NCBI GenBank assembly: GCA_032622095.1
Contig: CP136069.1
Coordinates: forward strand, 5,136,976 to 5,200,975
Direction of reading: 5' to 3'
DNA length: 64,000 nt
From: Siphonodentalium dalli
Lineage: Eukaryota; Mollusca; Scaphopoda; Gadilida; Siphonodentaliidae
A model generated the notes under the pieces. It ran no database searches and was not told the origin of the DNA. It saw only the letters and a list, made by a program, of their open reading frames with translations. The translations under genes were made by a program, and so were the position numbers. Shown here in pieces: positions 30,441 through 42,120 of the stretch (its first letter is position 1; every line of letters begins with the position of its first letter).

Positions 30441-30692
30441 TTAACCCTTTGAGTGCCAGGTCCGATTTTTGTATCAACCCATATACCCTGTGCCAATTCA
30501 TTCTCTTATATATGCGAGTCGACCATAGGTCGCCTCGCATATATAAGAGAATGCATTGGCCTAACCATTTTTCATCATTTGTTATTATTTTTTACAATTT
30601 TAATAATTTTTTAAAAATCTAAAAAAGGGTTGATTTTACAGACCGTAAATTAGGGCCGATGAGATCGGCCCCTGGCACTGAAAGGGTTTTAA
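30441..30692. mobile_element. P1 piggyBac-like MITE, short form
   Basis: TTAA-CCCTTTGAGTGCCAGGTCC ... CCCCTGGCACTGAAAGGG-ttTTAA with a single core hairpin at 30494-30561. Confidence 0.85.
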
Positions 30693-30848
30693 TGAATGGT
30701 TTGTGTGTCATAAATTTATTTGTTTATTTCATGAATTGTTATGATTTCTGTATATATGGAACTTTTCTTGAATTTTACGCATTGTTATGGAGAGTTATAT
30801 AGTTTTTTATTGCTTGTCATTGTTATAATATGAAGAACTGTAATATTT

Positions 30849-31213
30849 AACCCTTTATGGAGCTCCAGACAGAGAGAACAATGCACTGATGACTGTCGTC
30901 TGCTTGGGTCCGTGTGAGGCTCCATACGGGAGTGTTATTAACCCTTTATGGAGCCCCAGACAGAGAGAACAATGCACTGATGACTGTCGTCTGCTTGGGT
31001 CCGTGTGAGGCTCCATACGGGAGTGTTATTAACCCTTTATGGAGCCCCAGACAGAGAGAACAATGCACTGATGACTGTCGTCTGCTTGGGTCTGTGTGAG
31101 GCTCCATATGGGAATGTTATATAACCCTTTATGGAGCCCCAGACAGAGAGAACAATGCACTGATGACTGTCGTCTGCTTGGGTCCGTGTGAGGCTCCATA
31201 TGGGAATGTTATT
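30849..31213. repeat. 91-bp tandem array of a TTAA-element piece, 4 copies
   Basis: Units begin 'aaccctttatggagccccag' and contain 'gaacaatgcactgatgactg' and 'ccgtgtgaggctccatacgg'. A P3-like tail with two decayed core hairpins follows (31221-31440). The unit looks like an internal part of a P-type element that became tandem. Confidence 0.85.
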
Positions 31214-31472
31214 TTTCATGACGTGAGCTGTGCTGCTGCAGCAATAAAGATCCTGTGCCAGTGCATTATCTTATATATGAGACTCTCGCATAAAGAGCCT
31301 TGCATATATAAGAATATAAGAGAATACACTGGCATACAAGGTCATGGTAAATATTATTAGGCCAATCTATTCTCTTATATATGCAAGGCTCCATATGGGA
31401 GACATGCATATACAGGTATACAAGAATGCATTGGTTTTCACAAAATTTCACGAAGCTCCAGTCATGGAAGTG

Positions 31473-31703
31473 TTAACCCTTTGAGTGCCAGGTCGATTTT
31501 TGGAACAACCCATATACCCTGTGCCAATGCATTCTCTTATATATGCGAGTCGACCATAGGTCGCCTCGCATATATAAGAGAATGCATTGGTCTAACAATT
31601 TTTTTTTTTTTACAATTTTAATAATTTATTCTTATATTCTTTAACAGACTTATTTTGTAGGTTTAGGGCCGATGAGATCAGCCCCTGGCACTCAAAGGGT
31701 TAA
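31473..31703. mobile_element. P1 piggyBac-like MITE, short form
   Basis: TTAA-CCCTTTGAGTGCCAGGTCG ... CCCCTGGCACTCAAAGGG-TTAA, with one core hairpin (31525-31590). Confidence 0.87.
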
Positions 31704-31867
31704 TTTGTCTCTCTATGTTATATGGGTCAGGTCTTTCTTAGTTTTGGATCATTAAAGATGATCTATCTCTTCCACAATTACAACAACATCAATTTATAAA
31801 ACCCAATTTCAAGACAACTAATAACTTTTTCTGTGAATAAAACACTGCAAACTGAAGATTGGGTATG

Positions 31868-32372
31868 TACTGTAATGCCCTAAATAGTCGACTCCTTAAC
31901 CCTTTACCCAACAGAACGGCCCTGTGCCAATGCATTCTCTTATATATGCGAGTCGACCATAGGTCGCCTCGCATATATGAGAATGCATTGGCTTAACACA
32001 TTAAAAATTATAAAATTGTTAAAGAATGTAAGAAAAAAATGGTAAAAAGTGTTAAAAAAAGATTTTTTTTAGGCCAATGCATTCTCTTATATATGCGAGG
32101 CGACCCTATGGTCGACTCGCATATATAAGAGAATGCATTGGCACAGGGTATAACTGTAACTATCACAATGTGGTCAAGGAGCCGGTTCCAATGATATCCA
32201 TATTTGTATGGTTTTATTGAGACAGACCCAAGATATTTTAGGCTGTTGAAGCTTTATTTGGCCGGTTTTGGCCGGTTTGTTGGGGTAAAGGGTTAACCAC
32301 AGCAGAATTATAGGTAATTTTTCAGGATTTAGTCGGAAATATGGCTTGTTGCCATTCATCGGAAAGCTCTCA
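31868..32372. mobile_element. Family B copy split by a P2 element at its TTAA
   Basis: Family B starts 'tgtaatgccctaaatagtcg' + 'actcc'. It is interrupted by P2 (31896-32296) between two TTAA copies, and resumes 'ccacagcagaattataggta' to the 'gccattcatcggaaagctct' turn, where it is cut off. Uninterrupted B copies read 'actccTTAAccacag'. Confidence 0.92.
31896..32296. mobile_element. P2 piggyBac-like MITE, complete
   Basis: TTAA-CCCTTTACCCAACAGAAC ... GGTTTGTTGGGGTAAAGGG-TTAA with two core hairpins. About 85-90% like the copies at 23617 and 28369 by eye. Confidence 0.9.
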
Positions 32373-32647
32373 GCATAATTGCCTCACTCACAACTCCATT
32401 ATGCTTAAGCATAATAGGTTTTCAAAGCCTTACTACCTTACATATAATGGTATCATTTAAGGTTAATATATATCAAATGTTACTAGCATCAGTAATTGGC
32501 TGCATCCATTTCAGCTCCAGGGGAGTTTTGAGATATGGAATTTGAATTACACTTAAGCGTAATGCCATTACGCTTAAACGTAATACAATTTTCATTACGC
32601 TTAAGCATAATGGAATTACGTTTAAGCGTAAGGCGTTAGCAATTTTA

Positions 32648-33721
32648 TTAGTTGGTTTACGAACCCGCCGACAACTTTTTTCCCGAAATGCGAAAAAAAA
32701 ACAACCGGTTCAAAGTAATTTTATCAAAGAACACTCAAGAAATATAATATTTTTTTTGTAATACATCATTCATCACAGTGTTCAGTACATATTCCCATAT
32801 TTGATTCTTAGATTTGGACTTTGTTTTTCTTGGACCATTGCCTGTAAATAATTTTGTTTTAAATCTCAATAAAGTTCACATTTTGTATTTCTAACATAAT
32901 CCACCATGAAGTATACTCTCAAAATGTTGCATCAATTGGCATGGTTTCTATTATTACTAATATACATGAACAGAATCCTTTATTTGGACTCTATAAAATT
33001 TTGGGAAATTTTTGAAAAATTGGGTCCATAAAGCACTTAACTAATATTTTTATGTTGCTTAACATTGGTCAATAAAGGAAGTCAGTGGCCGAGTGGGTAG
33101 CGTACTGGTCTCTCGTGCTAAAGGTCCTGCGATCGATTCCCGGTCGGGTATTCTGACAAAAATCCAAACTTGGTCAGATTACCACGTTGTACGACTGAAA
33201 AGTCTCATTCGTGATCACACAATATATATCCGAATACAAAACTGAATTCCCTTCACGGCGACATCATGTCCAGGTATGTTGTTGTGAGTGCGGTACGCTG
33301 TCGGATCGGGAGCCGACATAAATAGCTGACCCGTGTACATGGGTGACTATGTGCAGTGTACGTTAAAGAACTCGGCTGTAGGTTAGAGTAGCCCACCAAA
33401 GCACCGACCACAGTCGAGACCTGGACCCTGTCTGTAATACCCAAAAGGGGAGTTGACAGGTAATTCTAGATAGATAGATTGGAAGGTATCCAGTCAGTTG
33501 TTTTATATTATTATTTAATATAATAAATATTAATATATTTGAAAGTTTAAGTTGAATAAAGTGTTCAGGGTAAATAACATGTCCATTTTAAGTTACAAAA
33601 TTCCAGTGGTGATGTCGTGTGAAAATTCATACCGGATAGAACAAGCCCGAAGGGAGTTTTTTTTTTTCCCCTCCTCCATCTACATTTTTTTGGGTCCCAT
33701 GTTCGTAAACCAACTAATTAA
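32648..33721. mobile_element. ~1.07-kb element with ~24-bp inverted ends, carrying a SINE
   Basis: Left 'ttattagttggtttacgaac' at about 32655 is matched inverted by 'gttcgtaaaccaactaatta' at 33701. A related end 'agttggtttacgaacatcaa' lies alone at 37881. No transposase. Confidence 0.6.
33081..33480 (+). mobile_element. tRNA-derived SINE
   Basis: The head 'gtcagtggccgagtgggtag' resembles a tRNA A box (TGGCCGAGTGG), and 'gcgatcgattcccggtc' resembles a B box, i.e. an internal pol III promoter. A ~300-bp body with 'gtgtacatgggtgactatgt' and 'gtacgttaaagaactcggct' follows. The 3' end is 'ctagatagatagatt'. 'ggaag' on both sides may be a short duplication. Confidence 0.75.
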
Positions 33722-34100
33722 ATTGGTAAGGCCTAATGGCTATTAAATGTGAATTTGGCCTCCCATAAATATACATGTATGTTCCAAAAACAGTGTATAA
33801 ACAGTGTATATCGCTTATATAAATACACAAATGTACTGTACACAGCACAAAACTAATATTTTAATAATGTTTATGATATTTTATGAAACATTGTTTGGTT
33901 TTGAATGAATTAGTATTGGCCTACATTTTCAATCCCAGCATGCACTAGTAACGGAAAAGTACACTAACGTGAACCATGGGCATGGTTTTATTGTTAGTCA
34001 AGCTGGGTCAAGGACTATTTTTTATACAGAAAAATGTTTATGTATGATATTTATTGAGATTTATCTGAAGTTTTCATCTGGCACTAATCTATTAATAACC

Positions 34101-34441
34101 ATGATGTAATGTTTCACATTGTAACGAGACTCGTCCATCAACCATGATGGAATGTTTCACATTGTAACGAGACTCGTCCATTAACCATGATGGAATGTTT
34201 CACATTGTAACGAGACTCGTCCATTAACCATGATGGAATGTTTCACATTGTAACGAGACTCATCCATTAACCATGATGTTATGTTTCACATTGTAACGAG
34301 ACTCGTCCATTAACCATGATGGAATGTTTCACATTGTAACGAGACTCGTCCATTAACCATGATGGAATGTTTCACATTTTAACGAGACTCGTCCATTAAC
34401 CATGATGGAATGTTTCACATTTTAACGAGACTCGTCCCTTG
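34101..34441. repeat. 43-bp minisatellite, 8 copies
   Basis: The unit 'attaaccatgatggaatgtt' + 'tcacattgtaacgagactcgtcc'. No coding signal here or in 33722-34100. Confidence 0.92.
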
Positions 34442-34652
34442 CCTTTTCGCTCTTGCCCAATATTGATATTTATAATTATGAAGAATATTTTATGTTATTC
34501 GCTACAGTATATATAAAATTTGATGGTGATTTTGTTATTTTTCTGGATAAATAAAACATGAAATCATGGATTCTGTTACCATCCTCCCTATTTTAGCCAC
34601 TTCTGATTCTCCTGTCATCTGCCTGGCGACATATAACACTGTTACGAGCTAA

Positions 34653-34796
34653 TTAGAGGTTAGTACTTGGATAGTTGAACATCGGCCAAGATATCAGCCT
34701 GAGGTAACTTCATATCAGCCTGAGACCGAAGGCTGATATGAAGTTACCGAGGGCTGTTATGTCTTGGCCCATAGCCAACCTCGTTATTAATTAGAT
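34653..34796. repeat. Imperfect palindrome
   Basis: Arms 'gccaagatatcagcctgagg' + 'taacttcatatcagcc' and the inverse 'ggctgatatgaagttac...cttggcc'. Family-like pieces recur at 35100-35200 ('gatatcagccaaggtcgata'), so the whole 34653-35215 may be one decayed foldback element. Confidence 0.65.
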
Positions 34797-35266
34797 CAGT
34801 TTATTGTAATACCATTATACCATCGCTATCCATACAATTTCAGTGTAAACATAAAATTTAATGGACAACAGATATAATATAAATGAAGTAACTAAATTTA
34901 CTATTCACGTTATAGTCCCATTCAAATTACAGAGTAAATACCAGTTCAAAATGACATGAAACACCATGAAATGCCATTACTTCAAGTACATTATGAAATT
35001 GTCGTTATGTCAGCCTAGCACTCTGACTGCATTACGGAATCGCTGTTATGTTGGATGTAAACACTACGCTTTGTTCAGTGACGTCACAACTGATCAGCAG
35101 AGTTTAGTGAGTTATCAGCCAAGTTTAGTGGGTTAGCTGAGATTGGAGTGATATCAGCCAAGGTCGATAATAGGTCGCTCAAGGCAAAAATGTGATATCT
35201 AATTAATAGCAACCACCTGCGGCACACATGGTTATTTGTAGGCGCAGGTGAATGACATATATTTTT

Positions 35267-35925
35267 AGCTCAACTTTACTTTGTAAAGTTTGAGCTATTG
35301 CCATGGCTTTGTCGTCCGTCATCCGTGTATGCATGTGTGTGTGAGTGATCCGTCAACAATTTCCTTTAGCACGGGCTACAGGTCTTACCTTTGTTGGGAT
35401 CATTAAGAAATTTGTCATGGCTGTTGACATGTAGATGAGAAACGAGTCATTTTGGGGTCATTCGGCAAAAAAACATGGCCGCCAGTGGCCATCTTGGATT
35501 TTACTCTTTGCATGACTAAATCCTTTGGCACAGGCAACAGGTCGTAACTTTGGTCAGATCATTATGAGATTTGTCCTGGCTGTTTACATTGACATGTAGA
35601 TGGGAACGAGTCATGTTGGGGTTATTCGGCAAAAAAACATGTCCGCCAGTGGCCATCTTGGATTTCAAAATTCAATCCATTAGCACGGGCTACAGGTTGT
35701 ACTGTTTGTCTGATCATCATGAAATTTGTCATGGATGTTAATATTGACATGCAGATGGGAACAAGTAATTTTGGGGTCATTCGGCCAAAAAAATGGTTGC
35801 CAACAGCCATCTTGGATTTTACTCTTTACATGACTAAATCCTTTGCTACAGGTCGTATCTTTTGTCGGATCATCATGAAATTTGTGATGGATGTTAACAA
35901 TGACATGTAGATGGGAACGAGTCTT
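35267..35925 (+). repeat. Family F interspersed repeat ('ttttagctcaact')
   Basis: Begins 'ttttagctcaactttacttt' + 'gtaaagtttgagctattgcc' and holds about four ~165-bp internal copies with 'ggcaaaaaaacatggccgcc' and 'gtggccatcttggatttt'. Inverse relatives lie at 56735-56955 and 59340-59460. The - strand frame here is a repeat shadow. Confidence 0.75.
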
Positions 35926-35929
35926 TTTT

Positions 35930-36340
35930 TTAAATAAAGTCGAGGAGAATCCTCCAGGGAGGCTCTCAATCGTTGCAAAATCGTGGTCAAAATGAAATTA
36001 ATTTATAGGCGTAAAACACATAGGAATCATTCGGAAAAACTGAAGTTGCTAATTTCATAATCATCCCGTTGGTCCACTGCCGATTCCGTGATTTGACCAT
36101 TTCTTTGGGAGATCAATTGCTCCCAGAGGGGATACCAATTCAATAGCAATACATGACCGGAAGTCACGTGATTTTTAACCCTAAATTCTACGCCGCTCCA
36201 GATCGCATCGAAATTCTGTTTCATGGTATTGTAAAAATTAGTGACGTCATTCACGCCTAAACATGAAAAGCAACGATTGGATTTTGCCACAATTGAGAGC
36301 CTCCCTGGAGTATTCTCCTCGACTTTATTTATTTCCTTAC
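35930..36340. mobile_element. ~410-bp inverted-repeat element
   Basis: 'aaataaagtcgaggagaatc' + 'ctccagggaggctctcaatcgtt' is matched inverted by 'aattgagagcctccctggag' + '...cgactttattt'. The inner part shows no domain. Confidence 0.8.
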
Positions 36341-36538
36341 AACTCATTCAAGCCTTGAAATAGCATGTCTGTCATTTGCAGAATGAGGTCCCCAGAAGGT
36401 AAATTTAGTGATGCTAGCCCGCTATTTGAACTCATTGCACTATGGCTACCAGCATCTCTTTCACCAGTGTCACATCAGGTGACAACAATCTCACTACACC
36501 CAGCGTGTCCCTAACTAGTCGTCGACAACGAAGACACA

Positions 36539-37255
36539 CATAGGGGAACGAAACGTGCACGCACGATTCAGGAATCCAAAAGGAACCTCCGCTATCATCT
36601 AAAAGAACACTACGCAGACATCAAACACAGCCACCCCAAACTGGCAGCTCTGCACATCACACAGCACGGCCCACATACGCTTAAATGTCGCATTATAGAC
36701 ATCCTAAAATCAGACCCAGAGAACAGCACACCAGATCGTAAAGAAAGAGAGGTAGAGTGGATCTTCACTCAACGCACATTAGGCATTAACCCTTTGAGTG
36801 CCAAGTCCGATTTTTGTATCAACCCATATACCCTGTGCCAATGCATTCTGTTATATATGCGAGTCGACCATAGGTCGCCTCACATATATAAAAGAATGTA
36901 TTGGCCTAACAATTTTTCATCATTTGTTATTATTTTTTACAATTTTAACAATTTTTTCTTATATTCTTTAACAGACTTATTTTGTAGGTCAGGGAATCTT
37001 ACGTTTTTCATGGGCATCAAAATTATTACTATGAATACTTGGGTGATAGTTTTGAGTTATAACATGCCCCTAAGGTTTTATCCAGTTTGTTTTTAAATTC
37101 GCTATAGCATGCTTATGCATACCCAAAAAAAATTCAACCCAAAAAAATCTAAAAAAAAAACCAATATTTCTTTTTTTTAGGGCCAATTTTACAGACCGCA
37201 AATTAGGGCCGATGAGATCGGCCCCTGGCACTGAAAGGGTTAACAAGAAGGACTT
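36539..37255 (+). pseudogene. GIY-YIG endonuclease remnant, probably Penelope-like element
   Basis: From 36539 a frame reads ESKRNLRYHLKEHYADIKHS, then LKCRIIDIL and EREVEWIFTQRTLGI. It is broken by a P1 element (36786-37243) and resumes a few codons to TAG. R-x3-HLKEH, then E-x3-WI-x3-RTLGIN, resembles the C-terminal GIY-YIG nuclease of Penelope-like retroelements. The RT domain is absent and the GIY motif itself seems frameshifted. A piece of family C (36355-36412) lies upstream. Confidence 0.5.
36786..37243. mobile_element. P1 piggyBac-like MITE, long form
   Basis: TTAA-CCCTTTGAGTGCCAAGTCC ... CCCCTGGCACTGAAAGGG-TTAA, 458 bp with one core hairpin near the left end. The inner part matches 21720-22030 closely. 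Confidence 0.88.
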
Positions 37256-37559
37256 TTAGTCGCCTTTTTATTATCCATTTCTTATATTTACACTCAACTC
37301 GCAGAGCACTTAGCGCCCATTTGCAATGATATTCTAATGGAGAGTTACAAATTGCATTCACACAATATGGAAGTAAGTTGGGTCTCACGTGCGACGTCAT
37401 GTGACACAATTCCAACCAACGAATGTTCTGCATTCAATTTCCAGGTCGAATGCATGTATGGGTGTAAATAGTCATAATATGAAGGTAAAAAACAGCCATG
37501 CCCATTTAAATTCTGTTTGGTTTACAACTCGAGACAAGTTATATCAAGGTGAATGACTT

Positions 37560-37860
37560 TTAATTTCATGAAATCTCATCAATATTCATACATATATAGG
37601 GCTCATCAATATTCATACATATAATAGGTCTAATCAATATTCAAACACATATAGGGCTCATCAATATTCATACATATATAGATTTTTATGACAAAAATAG
37701 TACATGTATTTACAAAAGAGTTTCTAAAAATAGTACAAACGTAATCATATTGGTAACAATCACTCTCATATAACGGCTTTATATTTGATAGAAATTTTTT
37801 ATGGACATCAAACAGAGAATATAGATTTTATGGACATCAAACAGAGAATATAGATTTTCT
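37560..37860. repeat. Two short tandem repeats (~27 bp x4; 29 bp x2)
   Basis: 'tcatcaatattcatacatat' + 'atagggc' units lie at 37565-37680. 'ttatggacatcaaacagaga' + 'atagatttt' is doubled at 37798-37858. No gene. Confidence 0.75.
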
Positions 37861-38109
37861 TGATAAGGCTTATTACATGTAGTTGGTTTACGAACATCAA
37901 GGAACAAAATCTTTTGAAGGCAGTGGAGGAGGAAAAAAATATTTAAATAACCCAGGGAGGTCTTAACATACCGCCCGTTGATTATTCCGCATGATCCTCG
38001 TGAATGCAAATCTTGTATATTAACTTCAATAAATATAAATAAAAGCACACATTAATATCTCAATTATTCTCATTTTTCCATGCTAATTATGACTGATAAA
38101 TATAGAATA

Positions 38110-38262
38110 TGTAGCTAGTGTTGTCGCTTAAACTGTTCATGTTTGTGAGGGGGATTTGAGCATCTGTTGGGCAAGGCTCTGCTGAGTCCAATAGATGCCA
38201 AATCCCCCGATCGGACATAAAAAGTTTAAGCGACAACATTAGATACATATTTTATTTATCCA
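38110..38262. repeat. Imperfect palindrome
   Basis: Arms 'tagtgttgtcgcttaaactg' and the inverse 'aagtttaagcgacaacatta', with inner arms 'gggggatttgagcatctgtt' / 'aatagatgccaaatccccc'. A likely MITE of unknown class. Confidence 0.7.
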
Positions 38263-38763
38263 TCGCACAAAACTTGTCTTTTGTGAAGTAAATCTGTCAT
38301 TTATTAGGTCAAGCAAACTAATTAGCATTCATGACGTGCAAAAACCGGATTGCAGCTTAGAGCGAAAGAGTTCGTTGTTTTTTTTTTATAGTTATTCTAA
38401 GCTGGCCTTGTACTAATGGTTAAAAGTTGTTTTAGAGCGAAAACACATATCCATTTACGAATTTTCTATCAATTGCGGTGAATTATGGACGATAGAAACA
38501 TCCCAAAATTACAATCATTAGCGTCATTTAGGTCGGTTGACGTCCCTAGTTACCTGCGCAATTTGCATATTCAATTACGTCATGAAAGCAGTACTAACCT
38601 AATAAAGCTACATTGACCTAATAAAGCTACATTGACCTAATGTTTATTAGGCAGGCTTTATGTAGGCAATGCAGTATAGGTAGTGAGCGGTGGATAAAAA
38701 ACATTAATATCTCAATTATTCTCATTTTCCATTGGTATTATGACTGATAGGAATAGTTATACA

Positions 38764-39387
38764 CAAGCCTTGAAATAGCGTGTCTGTCATTTGCAGAATG
38801 AGGTCCCCAGAGGGTGAATTTAGTGATGCTACCCCGATAGCGGGCTAGCATCACCAAATTCACCCTCTGGGGACCTCATTCTGCTTAAACCTCAGCAGAA
38901 TGAGGTTCCCAGAGGGAAGCATCCAAGGGCAGGGGGGGGGGGGGGGGGGGGGGGCAGACCCTACAAAAAGGGCACTTTTCCGCAAAAAAGGGCATTTTCT
39001 CAGCAAACTCGGGAAAATAACCATAAATTGATTGTGGCAAAAATCCCTATTTTAATGGTATTTGTCGGTTTTTATGGCCGTTTTGTGATAAAATTGACAA
39101 AAAATTAATATTCCTTGTGAAATTGGTGGTATTTGGACCAAAAAAGTCACATTTTGCTATAAAAACACGAGATTAAACACACAAAAAGCATTTTCTGTCT
39201 CCAGAAAAAGGGCAAGTCCTGCCCCCGCTCGCCCCCCTTGGTCAAGGGCAGGGGGGTCAGCTGCCCCCCTCTTCCGGCGCCCCTGGGTGAATTTGGTGAT
39301 GCTAGCCCGCTATGCGGGGTAGCATCACTAAATTCACCCTCTGGGAACCTCATTCTGCAAATGACAGACACACTATATCAAGGCTTG
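38764..39387. mobile_element. Family C short element with a GC-rich insertion
   Basis: Ends 'caagccttgaaatagcgtgt' and 'cactatatcaaggcttg'. Flanks GTTATACA and CTTATACA give a near-perfect 8-bp duplication. The second hairpin is split at 38918-39286 by DNA starting 'aagcatccaagggcaggggg' and ending 'cttccggcgcccctggg'. A run of about 24 G starts at 38930. Confidence 0.85.
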
Positions 39388-39819
39388 CTTATACAAACTG
39401 AACACCTTGGGCAAACAAAATAAAAACTTAAATTTTGTTTTGTTTTGTTATTTATGTGAGTTCGTACCCCAACTAAATATAATTAAATCAGTGTCACCTA
39501 AACATTTATTTACAAGATCAGTGATTATTTTGCCATCATAACAGTTAACATGCACATAAAATTATATACATCATATCACCAGAAATCAAATTAGATTGCT
39601 AAAGGTCTGCGTACACTAGAGCTAAATTGCTCAGCAATGGATCTCTCAGCAATTTAGCTATAAGTGTACACCGCATTTTTGATATTTTCTCGACCCGTGA
39701 GGCAAATTGCTCAAGTGTGTGCAGATGTGAGCCCGATTGCTGATCTACAAGTGGAGTCTGACCAATCAAATTACGACAGCTGTGCCATTGACAAAAAAAA
39801 CACTTTTGCATTGAAATGG

Positions 39820-40020
39820 TACAGTAATGCCCAAAGTAATTGACTCCTTAACCAAAGCAGAATTATGGGTAATTTTTCAGGATTTAGTCAGCTTGTTGCC
39901 ATTCATCGGAAAGCTCTCAATGAGAGCTTTCCGATGAATGGCAACAAGCCATACTTCTGACTAAATCCTGAAAAGTTACCCATAATTCTGCTGTGGTCAA
40001 TTAATTAGGGCATTACTGTA
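39820..40020. mobile_element. Family B palindromic MITE
   Basis: TA-cagtaatgcccaaagtaatt ... ttaattagggcattactg-TA, with the 'ggaaagctctcaatgagagc' turn. One arm lacks part of the 'gtggttaaggagtcga' segment. Confidence 0.85.
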
Positions 40021-40054
40021 GAAAGCCAATTGTCTGATAACAACCATGACCAAC

Positions 40055-40340
40055 AAGCCTGGAGATAGTGAATTCTATAACGCTATCCTGCACAGTGGGC
40101 TAGCATCACCAAATTCACACTCTGGGAACCTCATTCTACTAAGGCCTCATCTTCTGGGAAGTATCTATAGTCTCAAATTAACATTGTTTTTAGTTACTTT
40201 TCCCTTCTGTTCAGTTTCTACATCCCCAGATGGTGAATTTTGTGATGCTAGCCCACTGTGGGATATCGTCACTAAATTCACCCTCTGGGGACCCCATTCT
40301 GCAAATGTCAGATACACAATTTTCAGACCAGCTAACCAAC
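40055..40340. mobile_element. Family C element, left end decayed
   Basis: 'caaattcacactctgggaac' and 'gaattttgtgatgctagccc' hairpins around a shortened middle ('gggaagtatctatagtctca'). Confidence 0.7.
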
Positions 40341-40529
40341 TCATTTAAGCCGAAACAAGACATTTTAATTCAAGAGAAACAATTATCATCGACATGTACA
40401 TGTAAAATAGATCAACTTCGTTCTTATTTTCGTTATTAATAACTCTCCAAAAACAAGGTTTAGCAAATCAAATCATTGTTATGAAAACAAGACTGTTACA
40501 GTAGCATTACCAATTAAAGTCCAATAAGC

Positions 40530-40660
40530 TACAGTAATGCCCTAAATAATAGTGAGAGCTTTCCGATGATTGGCAATAAGCCATATTTCCGACTAAATCC
40601 TGAAAAGTTATCCATAATTCTGCTGTGGTTAAGGAGTCGATTATTTAGGGCATTACTGTA
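40530..40660. mobile_element. Family B with a large deletion of the left arm
   Basis: TA-cagtaatgccctaaataat then 'agtgagagctttccgatgat' through a full right arm to 'gggcattactg-TA'. Confidence 0.82.
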
Positions 40661-40739
40661 CCAAACTTTAATCAAAATTTTTATGGTAAATAATATTGGA
40701 AAAGGTCAAAGCATTGAAAAATATTCTGAAAATCATATC

Positions 40740-41266
40740 TTAAAGACATAGTATTCAGGTGCTCTGCCAACTGGGGGAATGTAGCATTCTACTAACATCG
40801 TCGAAAACCTGAAGCAAATCGACCATACCACTCCATAGAAAACATCGTCTGAACTACACTCAATTGTAAATATTTACTACTCGATTCGGGACGCATCTAT
40901 CGGCGATAAACTAACGAAAACAATTTCGCCAATTTCAAGCAAATCGACCGTACCACTCCTTAGAAAACATCGATCGAACTATGCTCAATTGATTGTAAAT
41001 ATTTACTTCTCGAATAGAAAACATTGATCAAACTATGCTCGATTGCAAATATATACTTCTCAAACATCGGGATGCAACTATTGGTGATAAACTAACAAAA
41101 ACAATTTCGCCATCAAGAGTCATTGCATTTAATTAATATATAAGAATGACGGTGTGTGTTGTCAATTTGAATTGAATGATATTTGTAAAAATAACTACTT
41201 TGAGCAAGATATTCTCCATTTCAATTTGATCACCCTACCGGAGTGTTTCACATCACTTCAAGACTA
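40740..41266 (+). repeat. Repeat E copy with internal duplication
   Basis: Matches 21230-21586. The 'ccactcc(at/tt)agaaaacatcg ... attgtaaatatttac' block is present about three times, so this copy is longer. Confidence 0.72.
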
Positions 41267-41408
41267 AAATATTTTAACTTGCTGCATGATTATAGTGGAG
41301 ATGTTTGTTGATCAATCACTGTAACAGTATTGTTTACATAACATTGGCTTCAACACACGGAATTCTACCAATAATGAATATAAACAACAAAGTTTATCTA
41401 TTTCTCCA

Positions 41409-41727
41409 CAAGCCTTCAAATAGTGTGTCTGTCATTTGCAGAGTAAGGTCCCCAGAGGGTGAATTTAGTGACACTATCCTGCACAGCGGGCTAGCATCAA
41501 CAAATTCACCCTCTGGGACCTCATTCTGCTTAGGCCTCATATTCTGGGAAGTATCTATAGTCTCAAATTAACATTGTTTTTAGTTACCTTTTCCCTTCTG
41601 TTCAGTTTCTATGTGCCCTAATTTACAGAAGATAAAATGCATAATCGAGGTGACAAATGGATGAACATCACTAAATTCACCCTCTGGGGAACCCATTCTG
41701 CAAATGACAGACACACTATTTCAAGGA
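41409..41727. mobile_element. Family C element, right hairpin partly deleted
   Basis: Starts 'caagccttcaaatagtgtgt', contains one full hairpin and the long middle, and ends 'gacagacacactatttcaag'. Confidence 0.78.
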
Positions 41728-41769
41728 TTAGTTCTCCGTGTTCTTCTTAAGTGTAATTTTTTATCGGCT

Positions 41770-42008
41770 TTAACCTTCAGTGACGGGAGCTTCCTAAAAT
41801 TTTGTGAAAACCCTGTGCCAATGCATTCTCTTATATATGCGAGTCTCCCATAGGGAGCCTCTCATATATAAGAGAATTCATTGGCCTAACAATATTTACA
41901 TTGACCTTGTAAGCCAGAGCATTCGCTTATATATGTGAGGCGCCCTATGGGAGACTCGCATATATAGGAAAATGCAATGCACCAGGGCAGCTCCCGTCAT
42001 GAAAGGGA
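41770..42008. mobile_element. P3 TTAA-type element, right end decayed
   Basis: TTAA-CCTTCAGTGACGGGAGCTT ... GCAGCTCCCGTCATGAAAGGG then 'agataa'. Two core hairpins with the 'tctcccatagggagcct' type centre. Confidence 0.75.
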
Positions 42009-42120
42009 GATAATAATTTTTGCACTTTGCTCAAGTGCTGCGAGTGCTTTATGTCCCTTTAACATTCAGAGCACATTGTTATCCTTTAACATTCAGAGCA
42101 CATTTGTGAATAAATCTCAC

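Noticed and set aside
33081-33160. Functional tRNA gene
   Set aside because: A and B boxes are present, but the acceptor stem does not pair cleanly and a SINE body follows. It is a tRNA-derived SINE head.
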